Below, piece after piece: positions 8,139 to 18,186 of a DNA stretch of 64,000 nt. Numbering within the stretch: position 1 is the first letter of the stretch; each line of letters opens with the position of its first letter. Both the position numbers and the translations under genes were made by a program. Below the pieces are notes generated by a model, which saw nothing but the letters and a program-made list of their open reading frames with translations, did no database searches and was not told where the DNA came from. Origin of the DNA: JAJPKK01 sp963802745 (GTDB lineage Bacteria; Pseudomonadota; Alphaproteobacteria; Rhizobiales; Xanthobacteraceae). The DNA lies in the NCBI GenBank assembly GCA_963802745.1, contig CAWDKL010000005.1:87892-151891 (forward strand), in the 5' to 3' direction.

Positions 8139-9011
8139 CTAGGTAGCGCGCCCGTCACGGTTTTGCGTGCCTTGTTTAGAAAGTATTAAATGAAGCATAG
8201 TTCTATCCTCTTCCGATGCATTGACGGAGCTTAACAAATATTCTATTAGCATTGCCCCTTCCGGCCCCAGTTCACAATAAATACGCGGATTCGTCACAAA
8301 AGATCGTAAGCCCGAAATAATCTGCGCCGAATCCGAACGCTCAAAAACCTTGACAAATTCATCTCGATAGTAATATTCCCTGCGAAGTCGCTTACGGTCG
8401 TTGCGCGCGTCCTGTGTTCTGGAACTCATTTCCACATACGCCGCCGTCCGCCTTAACTCGAATTCGTACATCATCATCCGGCGCTTTACTTCCAAATCTA
8501 TAGCATCTACCGCATTTTTGGTTCTTGCGATGGCCTCATGGGCCAAGTCAGCAGCCCGTCGGGCCTCGTCGGTTGCACGCCAACTGGCAGCCATCGCATA
8601 GCCTGTGATCATCGTTAGAATTACTCCAACGACTGACAGCAGCGATGATACAACCACATCAAGCGAAAAACTTCTACTACTTTGATTTCGGTTGTTATCA
8701 GCTTCGCCGCCTCCGGCGCCTTGATTGCCTTTACTCACTTGAAGATTTGCCTGCACAGCCCCGGCAACATTCTCGTTTGCGGCATCGTTTGTCGGCGCAA
8801 TTTGCGAATTTACCGGACGCAACCACGGGTCGTGAACTAAACCAAGGATAGATGAAGTTATTACCAATGCGAACCCGAAAATCAATCCTCTGATCAACAC
8901 CTTTTGAAACCGGTGCATCTCACTCCAACAAAGAACAACTAAAAAAATCGGTATGCCCATCAGCAGAACACATACGGCTCTAAACACATCACCTTTATAG
9001 CCCCGCATCAT
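8139..9011 (-). CDS. Membrane protein of unknown family, last gene of the signalling operon
   Basis: 290 residues. Two hydrophobic helices lie near 12-27 and 37-57. A low-complexity Asn/Gly/Gln-rich stretch follows at about 70-112, then a third span near 118-140. A long charged helical region follows (RATDEARRAADLAHEAIARTK and on), probably coiled coil and cytoplasmic. I recognise no named family. The start overlaps the stop of the upstream receiver gene by four bases (ATGA), which ties it to the signalling operon. Base composition is lower in GC than the flanking exporter operon. It could be the membrane output or sensor component of this pathway. Confidence 0.75.
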   Translation of the reverse strand: MMRGYKGDVFRAVCVLLMGIPIFLVVLCWSEMHRFQKVLIRGLIFGFALVITSSILGLVHDPWLRPVNSQIAPTNDAANENVAGAVQANLQVSKGNQGAGGGEADNNRNQSSRSFSLDVVVSSLLSVVGVILTMITGYAMAASWRATDEARRAADLAHEAIARTKNAVDAIDLEVKRRMMMYEFELRRTAAYVEMSSRTQDARNDRKRLRREYYYRDEFVKVFERSDSAQIISGLRSFVTNPRIYCELGPEGAMLIEYLLSSVNASEEDRTMLHLILSKQGTQNRDGRAT

Positions 9012-9457
9012 TGGTGCATCCCTTCAGGCAAAAATCGACCCACCAAATCAAGGAAACCTTCGCCAGAAAACTGTTCATCTACCTTGTCGAAGAACAGTTT
9101 CTCATCAATACCCATCCGCTCTCCTGAAACCACGGTTAATACGAAAAAGGCTGGGCTCCCCTTTTCATACAACCACCGTGCCAGAATAAGGCCGTTCAAC
9201 TCGCTATCCGGTCTTACGTTATGCTTCTCACGAAGCACAACGAGTGCATGAGGTAACTCATCGCGTTGGGGCATAATGCTATCGATTATCACTAGATCAA
9301 TCGGTTGAAGGTGCCTATCAATCAACTCAAACGCCTCATTTACCGTCAACGCCATCTGAACTGTAGCGCCGAACTGCTCAAGAAGACCTCGTTGATCGGC
9401 CAACGCCTCCGGCCTGTCTTCCACCCATAAGACTGACAATCCCTGTAACTTTTTCAT
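9008..9457 (-). CDS. Stand-alone receiver-domain protein
   Basis: 149 residues, one response-regulator receiver domain with no output domain. Acidic pocket residues lie in LWVEDRPE (about 10-17), the probable phospho-acceptor Asp in VIIDSIMPQRD, and the conserved Lys probably in FFDKVDE. The Lys is not followed by Pro, and there is an insertion between beta 3 and beta 4 (ELPHALVVLREKHNVRPDSE). The start at 9457 is chosen for the GAGGAAA just upstream; an alternative ATG at 9478 overlaps the kinase stop. A lone receiver may relay phosphate between the two kinases of this operon or to a partner elsewhere. Confidence 0.8.
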   Translation of the reverse strand: MKKLQGLSVLWVEDRPEALADQRGLLEQFGATVQMALTVNEAFELIDRHLQPIDLVIIDSIMPQRDELPHALVVLREKHNVRPDSELNGLILARWLYEKGSPAFFVLTVVSGERMGIDEKLFFDKVDEQFSGEGFLDLVGRFLPEGMHQ

Positions 9458-9471
9458 CCGGCTTTCCTCGG

Positions 9472-10905
9472 TTAACATCCGCTCACACCCCACCTTGCTT
9501 TGGCCGGCCAGCGCAATCTGGCAACCACCGTCGGCAGATTACCACATGCCTGATTTTCCAAACTAATATCCGCGTTGCTGGTCCTCGCCCAATCCAGAGC
9601 GGCGGCTAAACCAACGTGGCTGCCGTCCCTGCGTCTTCGCGGAGGCCGCACGAACGGGGTAAACTTCAGCCTGTCTTCCATTTCGGTCATCTGTCCTCCA
9701 TTGATGACCTCAAGCGTCCAGAATGTTTGACTATCGCAGATCTCCACGCCTTCCGTCACTTGAATTTCCTCGCCCTCACCGTGATGAAACGCGTTCTCCA
9801 ATAAAGTTCGGAGCACATACCCAAAACCTGCCCTCTCCGCACGAACCGTGCCGGACCATGCATGCAGCTTTCGATGTTCCGTGATCTTCTTTCCGTAGAC
9901 CGATTGCATCCCGCTAGCTCGAGCGAGCTCCTCTGTTAATACCGGTGACGGATCGAGTTCCGCCGACGCGGACAAATCTCGGCCGGAAGCTAAACGAAAA
10001 TATGCGTTCGCTCGATCAATCATTAGTTCGAGCGGCCATGCGGCACGCGTTAAGTCATCGGACTGGACGCCGCTCTTCGCGATCCGCACGGCAACAATAG
10101 CTGCTCCAGCCTGCGTCTTTACTTCGTGAAACAGCGATGTTTCCCATTGCTGGCGCCTAGTCTTGGCGTCTACGACATTGTCGATCAATTGCGCCGCAAG
10201 CTCAAGAAGCGCCATAACCGCTTCTATCCGCCGCAAAGTGAAATGACGTTGAGTGCGATGACATAAACCAATAATCCCGACCAATTTATTTCCCACTTTG
10301 AGCGGAAGACTGACCCGGCAAAAACGAAGAAAGTACCGGCGAGAATCTATAACGCTTGGATCTCCGTCTGCGTCAAAATGCGACTGATGGTCCTCAAAAG
10401 TTTTCGCCATGGCGGGCAAATAATCCGCACGAACAGGCCGACCTTGTAGTTTATAAACCTCCTGAAAGTCTGGCAACGCGGCCGGTTCGACTGCAACTGC
10501 TTGCACGAGCAAGTCTTGCTGTCCCGGGAGCTTCCAAGCAAGCACGGCAACTTCCGCCTCTGCCATTTTGCAGGCGTGCTGCGCAAACTCATGCTGAATT
10601 TTCTCAAATCCGCCATCTTCCGCTGGACGAAGCCCAGTAAAAAAGAGCCGCGCAGCTTCCCGTGAACGCTGCACCGCTGCGCGGATTTCGTCGTTCAGCA
10701 TGTCGGATAGTTTGATGCAATGAAGACGAAGCGAAACCGCTCGCTTCTCAACGTCTTCTCGAGTAATGGCGCTGCCGTTGCTAGCGATTTTATCTACCGT
10801 AATTAACAATCTAGCCCGTAATGTATCATTGCCGTCTTGAATGCATAGTACAGGAAATTCAAACCAAGTTTGTCCTTGCTTGAATCCAAAGTGAGGGATG
10901 CCCAC
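9472..10905 (-). CDS. GAF-domain histidine-kinase-like protein (probably the 3' part of a split gene)
   Basis: Up to 477 residues. It opens with the second half of a GAF-like domain (GIPHFGFKQGQTWFEFPVL and RARLLITVDKI). A complete GAF domain follows (about 90-235), then a dimerisation helix with a degenerate H-box (LFHEVKTQAG), then a HATPase domain. The ATPase has an N-box LLENAFHHG, a weak G1 (VINGGQ, where DNG would be usual) and a G2 of DGSHVGLAAAL. The first 103 bp overlap the gene upstream in another frame. Because the GAF domain is cut at exactly this point, the two genes are probably one protein broken by an indel near 10.9 kb. A TTG at 10809 is an alternative start if they are truly separate. 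Confidence 0.75.
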   Translation of the reverse strand: MGIPHFGFKQGQTWFEFPVLCIQDGNDTLRARLLITVDKIASNGSAITREDVEKRAVSLRLHCIKLSDMLNDEIRAAVQRSREAARLFFTGLRPAEDGGFEKIQHEFAQHACKMAEAEVAVLAWKLPGQQDLLVQAVAVEPAALPDFQEVYKLQGRPVRADYLPAMAKTFEDHQSHFDADGDPSVIDSRRYFLRFCRVSLPLKVGNKLVGIIGLCHRTQRHFTLRRIEAVMALLELAAQLIDNVVDAKTRRQQWETSLFHEVKTQAGAAIVAVRIAKSGVQSDDLTRAAWPLELMIDRANAYFRLASGRDLSASAELDPSPVLTEELARASGMQSVYGKKITEHRKLHAWSGTVRAERAGFGYVLRTLLENAFHHGEGEEIQVTEGVEICDSQTFWTLEVINGGQMTEMEDRLKFTPFVRPPRRRRDGSHVGLAAALDWARTSNADISLENQACGNLPTVVARLRWPAKARWGVSGC

Positions 10906-11969
10906 AACGATTCTGTCTGCAGGTATTCATCTGCCGCGGAAGCCGGTAGGATATTGAAAACAAAGCGTCGTGGCCACTTTCGTAGATCGTATTCCGCAAA
11001 TCTGATTTCATTCGGACCGTTAATCGGCTGCCCTGGTTCGTCAGATATATCGGAAGATATATCGGACTTGCCATTGGTTTGATTCGAAGAATACAATCCC
11101 ACGCGTTTCAACAAGCCGCCAGAGCCTGGAACGCGGAAGCGCCGCCAAACTTGCATTCGCGTAAATCCAATTCCCGAAACGAGCCGCCACAAACCATTCA
11201 AAACGACCTCTTTACCTCCGCTCAAACGGTGATCGATGTTGATCGCGATTTGTAACCGAGTCCCCTGACGATCCCGAGTTTGCGCCAATCGAAACTCGCC
11301 CAGGCGTTCTTTATTATTTTCGCCCGGTATCGGCATTAAAAACTCTCTACCGTCATCATCGTCTTTTGGCTGTGGACGGTACATGTCCCACGTCCAAAAT
11401 CTGTTGCAATTGAGCACCACTCCCCCTTTGTCTACTATACGTGCTGGAACGGTCAATGCATTCATGAGCGTGGTGATTTCCTCACGCGGCGTTGCCGCAC
11501 GGTGCACCAATAGATGACGGTCAATATCCAGTGCTTCCGGTTCGGCGGCCGATTCAGATTGTGGCGGTAAGAGGCCGATGACTTTAGCGGCCGTAAGGGG
11601 CTTTTCCATTAGGCCCTTTACGTCGAGCGCATGCCCAATAGATTGGCGCCATTTGTTGAGCGTTTCCTCTCTTTGGCTCGTGGTCAATTCCTCTGCCCCG
11701 GAGACAATGTAGGTCAAAACTGGTGATGCGCGGGTCACCTTGTTTAGGGCGTCCTCTAATTCGAAAAGAACAGAACCTCGACCCTTTCCTTTTTTTCGAT
11801 GCACGAAGACTGCCACGCAGGCGTCATCATTGATTGCTTGAGCGAGCTTGCTGCTCCGGTCGGCAGGGTCGAAGACAGCAGCTCTCAGTCCAGGTTTTGA
11901 GCTGATTTCTTTCGCGACGTGCTCAAAGGCCACAGGGTCGTCGTCTATAAAGAGAACCGACTTTGTCAT
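10803..11969 (-). CDS. Degenerate receiver plus GAF N-terminal half (probably the 5' part of a split gene)
   Basis: 388 residues. The N-terminal domain is receiver-like: LFIDDDP supplies the acidic cluster and LMEKPLT the conserved Lys-Pro. The beta-3 strand, however, reads ACVAVFVHRKKG, with no Asp at the acceptor position, so it is unlikely to be phosphorylated. After a middle region of about 200 residues with no family I recognise comes the first half of a GAF-like domain (MQVWRRFRVPGSGGLLKRVGLYS). The last 30 or so residues are probably out of frame: the GAF domain continues in the frame of the downstream gene. The start overlaps the stop of the S1-kinase gene by four bases (ATGA). Confidence 0.7.
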   Translation of the reverse strand: MTKSVLFIDDDPVAFEHVAKEISSKPGLRAAVFDPADRSSKLAQAINDDACVAVFVHRKKGKGRGSVLFELEDALNKVTRASPVLTYIVSGAEELTTSQREETLNKWRQSIGHALDVKGLMEKPLTAAKVIGLLPPQSESAAEPEALDIDRHLLVHRAATPREEITTLMNALTVPARIVDKGGVVLNCNRFWTWDMYRPQPKDDDDGREFLMPIPGENNKERLGEFRLAQTRDRQGTRLQIAINIDHRLSGGKEVVLNGLWRLVSGIGFTRMQVWRRFRVPGSGGLLKRVGLYSSNQTNGKSDISSDISDEPGQPINGPNEIRFAEYDLRKWPRRFVFNILPASAADEYLQTESLWASLTLDSSKDKLGLNFLYYAFKTAMIHYGLDC

Positions 11970-14188
11970 CGGTTGCGGCCCTTCGCATCTTCCATGTTTG
12001 CGAGTACCGCTGGTAGCTTGATTCGAAATGTCGACCCTCCCCAACGCCTGGTCTCGACGAGATCCAGGTCGCCGCCAACTGACTGCAGTAGTGTTCTGGA
12101 CACGTAAAGGCCTAGGCCGGTGCCAAGGTGTTTCTTTGCGGTTGCCCGGGGTTCGAATAGTCGCCGGCGCTGACTTGCCGTCATTCCGGGCCCGTTATCG
12201 GAAACGTCAACATAAATTGGGGTTCTCCGATCCTCAGGATTAATCCACGCGCGCACAACGATCTGTGCCCATTTCTCGTCGGGCAGAAATCCAATGGAGT
12301 TATCAATAAGATTGACCAGGGCCTGCTCAAGGGCCATCGGTGCAATCGACGTGATTAGCCGAGATTCGGTTGGTTCGTACATTATCGTAACGAATTCTTT
12401 GTTGTGAAAATCAGTAAGCACGTCTCCCATCCCTTCGACCACACGTCGAACAACCAAATCTACATTCGTAATTTCGCGACGATCGGCGCGAATTTGCTCA
12501 AGACCGCTTTTTATCACGTCACTGACACGATTGAAATCCAAGTCCATTGCGGCAATAGCTTTTGATAATGCACCATCCGCAATGCGCTGCGCGGCATCAC
12601 TCGCCACTTTCAGGTGGGCCGCAAATGCCTGAAGGGCATGACGTGCTTCGTGGAGCTTTGCCGCCGCAAGCCGCCCTTGGGTGGCAAAGGCTTCGGAGTC
12701 TTCAATCTGCTCGGCTTGAACCACGGCGCGGATGAGCAATTCGAAATGTCCTCTACGAGCTTCAATTCGGTCAATGCGGTCGTCGCTCTCCGAGCCCTCG
12801 CGGAGAAACAAAATGAGGCGCGGCGACAGACCGTGAATTTGGATTGGTACTGTTACAATATGCGGGTTCTTTAGATCGAGCCGCTGCGCGACGACAAATA
12901 GCGGATCGTTAAGCGGTAGAGGACCTTGGCGCGTTGAAAGGTCTCCTTCATGCGCATGAGATAGCGTATCCCTCACCACCGATTGGCCAAGGCGAGTTAA
13001 TAGGTGAGAAAGGTCTATGTTCTTTAATGTCTCGGATCGCGCTCGCAGCTCATATACACCTTCGCTCAGTTCGACTATCCATAGCCCACCGCGCAAATTA
13101 TGCCGTGCGCACATCTGATCCAGAAGGAGGCCAGCTTCACCGATCAGCATTTCTGTTCGGACTTCAACAGACCATGACCGTGTCCAACGTCGGTTATCTT
13201 TGCCCTTTATTGCGATCGGTGGCGATGCTTTTGGATCATCTAACCACGATATTATCTCGGCTAGATTTGCCGGTTTGCTGATGAGGCCGAATTTTCTGGA
13301 CATAGCTTGCTGGCGAGCCTTGTCGGAATTGGTAGCGCCTGTGAACACTGCAACTACAATACGCTCTTTCTTAAGCAGATCGGCGATCTGAGCGAAGCTT
13401 TCGTTCTCTCCAAGCCGATAGTCGAGTAAAGCGTGTGATGGGCGTAAACGAATAAGTTGGTTTCGGACTGCCGTTATGTTGCTCGCCTCGCCGACGGATG
13501 CCCCAAACACTGCAAGCCACTGCGCGATGTTACGAAGGAGGCGTGGGTCGTCATCAACCACGAGTACGCGCCGTCCATTCAGCGGTAGTTGGGGGCCTGC
13601 GTTGAAGGAAGAGCCGACACTGGGTAGTTCAATCTTGATCGCGTTGGAACCTCTCTCCCGCGCGGTCTCGGCGCGCATGGCGATTTGCCATGCTTCCACA
13701 TCAAGGCTAATTCGCAATTGCGCCCGATCGATGCTATCGACCGAGGCGATGATCGAATCTCCAATTTCCAGTATCCGGTCAATACGACTCCCGGGTTTCC
13801 CTGGGAGGCGGTCCCGGGCTAAGTCTGCCTCCATTGGAATACCGCTGATCTCGATTTCCACTTTTGCAAGCCAGTCCTCGACGAACCTCGTCACCCTCCC
13901 TTTTACCGTATCGCCTACGCGCGGTAGAGCATCATTCGTCCACGGATTCTGTTCCGGCGCGAGCCATCTGCACATCCAATGGCCTGCCGCCGTTCTACGA
14001 TTGAGGAACACCTGAGTAGGGAAATTGGGCGGGAGTTCCCTTCCCAAATCGCGACCGTCTACGATCGCTTTCATTTCGCCGTCTTCTGGTGTCTTTAGTC
14101 TGAATTCTCCGTCTCCGCTGCCTAGAAGACGCACGAATGCTGCATCGCGATAGCGTTGTTCGGGCAACCAGATTTGGTCACTGGACAC
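11966..14188 (-). CDS. S1 domain - receiver - sensory domain - histidine kinase hybrid
   Basis: 740 residues, first gene of the operon. Order: an N-terminal region, an S1-type OB fold (about 89-167; VGDTVKGRVTRF then LEIGDSIIASVDSIDRAQLRISL), a canonical receiver (about 206-320; VVDDDP, acceptor Asp in ALLDYRL, Lys in LISKPA), a GAF-like segment (about 340-480), a dimerisation helix with H-box KLHEARHALQ (His about 513), and a complete HATPase domain (N-box LVNLIDNS, G1 SDNGPGM, G2 GTGLGLYV). S1 folds usually bind RNA, so a fusion to a kinase suggests sensing of RNA or a ribosome-related state; this is inference. The GTG start at 14188 follows AAAGGGAG with ideal spacing; a TTG at 14272 lacks a comparable site. 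Confidence 0.85.
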   Translation of the reverse strand: MSSDQIWLPEQRYRDAAFVRLLGSGDGEFRLKTPEDGEMKAIVDGRDLGRELPPNFPTQVFLNRRTAAGHWMCRWLAPEQNPWTNDALPRVGDTVKGRVTRFVEDWLAKVEIEISGIPMEADLARDRLPGKPGSRIDRILEIGDSIIASVDSIDRAQLRISLDVEAWQIAMRAETARERGSNAIKIELPSVGSSFNAGPQLPLNGRRVLVVDDDPRLLRNIAQWLAVFGASVGEASNITAVRNQLIRLRPSHALLDYRLGENESFAQIADLLKKERIVVAVFTGATNSDKARQQAMSRKFGLISKPANLAEIISWLDDPKASPPIAIKGKDNRRWTRSWSVEVRTEMLIGEAGLLLDQMCARHNLRGGLWIVELSEGVYELRARSETLKNIDLSHLLTRLGQSVVRDTLSHAHEGDLSTRQGPLPLNDPLFVVAQRLDLKNPHIVTVPIQIHGLSPRLILFLREGSESDDRIDRIEARRGHFELLIRAVVQAEQIEDSEAFATQGRLAAAKLHEARHALQAFAAHLKVASDAAQRIADGALSKAIAAMDLDFNRVSDVIKSGLEQIRADRREITNVDLVVRRVVEGMGDVLTDFHNKEFVTIMYEPTESRLITSIAPMALEQALVNLIDNSIGFLPDEKWAQIVVRAWINPEDRRTPIYVDVSDNGPGMTASQRRRLFEPRATAKKHLGTGLGLYVSRTLLQSVGGDLDLVETRRWGGSTFRIKLPAVLANMEDAKGRNR

Positions 14189-14387
14189 AACGATCGCTCC
14201 CTTTGTTCGTCTTATGCGGCGTTCGCAGCGTTGAACTTTTGCAAGAATCCAACACCATGACGCCTCGGTCAAGCGTAATTTTGTCGTTTTCGCCTCCCAC
14301 TGGGTTGGCAGCGTCGCCGCCTGTGGCGGCGTGCACCGGACCCGGCAGCTGTCTGGGGAGGTTTAGTTATCGGCACTTCGAGCCCCA

Positions 14388-17300
14388 TCACCCTTGCTCC
14401 GCCAGCAGGCTCGCGTTGCCGCCGACCGCGGCGGTGTTGATGCTGACGGTCTGCTCCAGGGCGAACCGGCGCAGGTAATTCGGGCCGCCGGCCTTCGGGC
14501 CGGTGCCCGACAGCCCGGAGCCGCCGAACGGCTGGGTGCCGACCACCGCGCCGATCATGTTGCGGTTGACATAGACATTGCCGGCCGGCAACCGCCCGGT
14601 GATGTGGCGCACCGTCGCATCGATCCGCGACTGGATGCCGAGCGTGAGGCCGTACCTGCTCGCCGCGATGTCATCGAGAAGCCGGTCCAACCCGTCGGCC
14701 GGATAACGCACCACGTGGAGTACGGGGCCGAACACTTCCTCGCGCAGATCGGCGGCCCGCTCCAGCGCGACGATCGCCGGGGCGACGTAGTGGCCCTGCG
14801 GCGGCAGCGCGTGGGCTAAGCGGGTGGCGGAACACCACGCGGCCCTGCGCCGCCATCGCGGCGAGGTAAGCGTCGAGCCCGGCTTTTGCCTCCGCGTCGA
14901 TCACCGGACCCACATGGGTTGCCGGATCGCGCGGATCGCCGACCGTGAGTTCGGCTGCGGCGCCCGCCACCATGGCGATGATGCGGTCGGCGACATCGTC
15001 CTGCACGCATAAGAGCCGCAGCGCCGAACAGCGTTGCCCGGCGGAACGGAAAGCGGACGTTACCACATCGTCCGTGACCTGCTCCGGCAAGGCGGTGGCG
15101 TCCACGATCATGGCATTGATACCCCCGGTTTCGGCGATCAGCGGCACGATCGGAGCATTTTTGTCGGCGAGCGCCCGGTTGATGATCCAGCCGACCTCGG
15201 TGGAGCCCGTGAAGGCGACGCCCGCAACGTCGGAATGCGCCACCAAAGCCGCCCCGACGGTGCCATCGCCCGGGACCAGATGCAGCGCGGTCGGCGGAAT
15301 GCCGGCACGGTGGAACAAGTCCACCGCCGCGGCGGCGATCAACGGGGTCTGCTCGGCGGGCTTGGCGACCACGGCATTCCCGGCCGCGAGCGCCGCCATC
15401 ACCTGGCCGGAAAAGATCGCGAGCGGAAAATTCCACGGGCTGATGCAGATGAACACGCCGCGGCCGCGATAGCGCAGTTCGTCGCTTTCGCCCGTAGGCC
15501 CCGGCATCGGCTCAGGCTTCAGGCGATGGCGTGCCTCGACCGCGTAATAGCGGCACAGATCCACGGTTTCGCGGATTTCCGCCACCGCATCATCGAGCGT
15601 CTTGCCGCCCTCGGCCTGCAGCAGCGCGATGAGGCGGCCGTGCTCTGTTTCGATCAGGGCGGCGGCGCGCTCCAGCGCGGCGGCGCGCGCCGCGACCGGG
15701 GTCGCGTCCCAGGCCGGAAAGCCCGCTTGCGCCGATGCGACGGCGGCGGCCACGATGGCCTCGTCGCCTTCGCCGACCTCGCCGAGCGTCGCGCCATCGA
15801 CGGGGGAGCACACCGCGCGCCGGCGTCCTGCCACCGCAATGCCGTCGATCAGCGGCATCGCCCGCGCGTCGTGCGGCACACCGGCACGCACTTCGGCGCA
15901 CAGCCGCGCAAGACTTTCCGCGTGCCCGAACTCGATGCCGGCCGAATTCATCCGCTCCGGTCCATAGAGGTCGTGCGGCAGGGGAATTTTGCGGTGGCGC
16001 GCATGGCGGGGGCTGCCGATGGCGGCCTGCGGGCGTTCCAGGATCGCGGTCAGCGGCACTTTTGGGTCCGCCGCCGCATAGACGAAAGAAGAATTGGCGC
16101 CGTTCTCCAGGAGCCGTCGCACCAGATAGGCGAGCAGATCGCGGTGCCCGCCGACCGGGGCGTAGACCCGGCAGGCCGCGCCGGGTTCGGCCCGCAGCAA
16201 TGCCTCGTAGAGCGTCTCGCCCATGCCGTAGAGGCGCTGGAACTCGTAGCCGGCCACGCCTCCCGCCGCCTCGATGACGCTCGCCACCGTCAGCGCATTG
16301 TGGGTCGCGATCTGCGGATAGATCTGCGGCCGCGCCGCCAGCAGCTTGCGGGCGCAGGTGAGGTAGCAGAGGTCCGTCATCGCCTTGCGGGAGAATACCG
16401 GATAGTCGGCAAGGCCGCGCTCCTGGGCGCGCTTGACCTCGGTGTCCCAATAGGCGCCCTTCACCAGCCGCACCATCAGGCGGCGGCCGGTCGCCCGCGC
16501 CGCCTCCACCACCCAGTCGATCACCGCGGGGGCGCGCTTCTGGTAGGCTTGGACCGCCAATCCGAACCCGTCCCAGCCGGCAAGCGAGGGGTCGGCCAGC
16601 GCCTGCCGGAAAATGTCGAGCGACAGCTCTAGCCGGTCCGCCTCCTCGGCATCGACCGTGAGATTGAGGTCGTAGGTCTTGGCCGACCGCGCCAGTTCGA
16701 TCACCCGCGGCACAAGTTCGGCCATGACCCGCTCGCGCGAGACCGCCTCATAGCGCGGGTGCAGGGCAGAAAGTTTCACCGAAATACCGGGCCGTTGCGG
16801 CAGCGCCGCGGCACCTGCCGCCTTGCCGATCGCCGCCAGGGCGTCCGCATAGGCCGCGAAATAGCGTTCGGCGTCCGGGCGGGTGCGCGCGCCTTCGCCC
16901 AGCATGTCGAACGAATAGCGAAATTCCGGATGCGCGGCGCCGCGCGAAAGGGCCTCCGCAATGGTTTGGCCGAGCACGAAATGCGAGCCGAGCAGGCGCA
17001 TCGCCTGGCGGGTTGCACTGCGCACCGCCGGCCGGCCGAGCCGGCTCGCGAGCTCATGCAAAATGCCTTCCGGCGTTTCATGATGGCCGATCACCCGCGC
17101 CGAAATGCCGAGCGCCCAGGCGGAGGCCGAAACCAGCAGTGCGCCGGAGCGCGTCTCGTGGGCGGCGAAATCTCCCGCCGTCAGCTTGTCCTCGATCAGC
17201 GAATCCGCCGTTGCGGCATCCGGCACCCGCAACAGCGCTTCGGCCAGCACCATCAGGGCGAGGCCTTCCTTGGTGGACAGCGAATATTCGCGCAAAAAAT

Positions 17301-17499
17301 CCTCGACGCCGCCGACCCCGCCGGCATGCGCCCGGATCGCCAGCACCAGCGCGCCGGCGCGGGCGTCGACGCGCGCCTCCGCCTCCGCCGAAAGCGGCGC
17401 GGCGTTGAGAAATGCGGCCGCGAGGTCTTCATCCGGCAGCGCATAGGGCGCGCGGAATGGGGCGATTGGAGCACCCGAGCGAGGATCCTCTGCGATCAT
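14388..17499 (-). pseudogene. putA: Bifunctional proline dehydrogenase / P5C dehydrogenase PutA, frameshifted
   Basis: About 1,036 codons in two frames. The N-terminal half is the FAD proline dehydrogenase barrel (ISVKLSALHPRYE, NLTVDAEEADRLE, RLVKGAYWDTEVKRAQERG). The C-terminal half is the NAD-dependent aldehyde dehydrogenase (SPWNFPLAIF, FTGSTEVG, catalytic Cys in SAGQRCSALR). Together they convert proline to glutamate. There is no N-terminal ribbon-helix-helix, so it is the non-regulatory type. Near 14817 the frame shifts by one base: deleting one base from CTTAGCCCAC restores HPLAHALPPQGHYVAP and the normal C-terminus ending at 14388. The start at 17499 gives the expected N-terminus. It is either a sequencing indel or a recent inactivation. 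Confidence 0.9.
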
Positions 17500-17789
17500 G
17501 GCGTGTCCAACTCCAGTTGCCGGCCGAAACTCCGGTAACAGCGACGAAGGTCGTGTGTTCGGCACCGGCGCGGACGTCCCGCCCGCTCTTGCTTTCAATC
17601 CCGTCCGATCGGTCGGGGGTTACCCGGCGGCGGAGACGCTTGCGCTCCGCCACAAGCCTTTTCTCTATTACAAAACCTATAGTCCCCGGTCATCATTTGC
17701 CACTGTGCGGCATCCCGGATTTTCCCGGTTTTACTCGCCAATCGCGTGACCAGGAAATTCGGCAGCTTTGCGCCGCCGCTGCCGCTGAT

Positions 17790-18103
17790 CCGGGAGGTCC
17801 GGATGCGCGCCTCGCGATCACGTCGCTGGACCGTTTCCCGGCGATGCCGGAACTCCCCACCCAGCACGGGTGCTGGCGCAGGAGGATTTGCGCCGCCAGC
17901 TCTTCGACATCGGCGTGGCGGCGATGGGCAATTCGCCGGCGGAATTTTCGGCCGCCATCAGGACCGAACTGGTGCTGTGGGCAAAGCTGATCCAGGAGGC
18001 GGGGATTCGGGCGAGTGAGGCGGCGAAAGCCCTACCGAACTCAAATCAAATGGTTGAGCCGGCGCGTGCGGTGGAGATCGCGTATGTTCAGGCCACCCCA
18101 TAG
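17790..18103 (+). pseudogene. Relic of a Bug/TctC-type solute-binding protein
   Basis: Two fragments in different frames together match the end of a tripartite-tricarboxylate (Bug) binding protein. The first, around 17808-17860, reads LAITSLDRFPAMPELPT, the usual strand and loop before the second lobe. The second, from about 17870, reads LAQEDLRRQLFDIGVAAMGNSPAEF then IRTELVLWAKLIQEAGIR, the typical C-terminal helices. The N-terminal two thirds are absent. It is a truncated, non-functional remnant; the frame break may be real or an indel error. Confidence 0.65.
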
Positions 18104-18115
18104 ACCATAACAATA

Positions 18116-18143
18116 GGAGGGCCGCCTTTGATGGCGGCCCTCC
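18116..18143. terminator. Perfect hairpin, probable bidirectional terminator
   Basis: An 11-bp perfect stem (GGAGGGCCGCC with GGCGGCCCTCC) around a TTTGAT loop, 43 bp after the stop of the leftward outer-membrane barrel gene. On the minus strand it is followed by TATTGTTATGG; on the plus strand by GCGTTCTT. Confidence 0.75.
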
Positions 18144-18186
18144 GCGTTCTTGAAATTATCGGTATCAACGCACCCCGAGGAGCGCG

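Noticed and set aside
15034..16632. Long open frame (over 500 codons) on the plus strand opposite putA
   Set aside because: It is antisense to a well-recognised enzyme, is rich in Arg, Gly and His, and has no family signature; typical of high-GC shadow frames.
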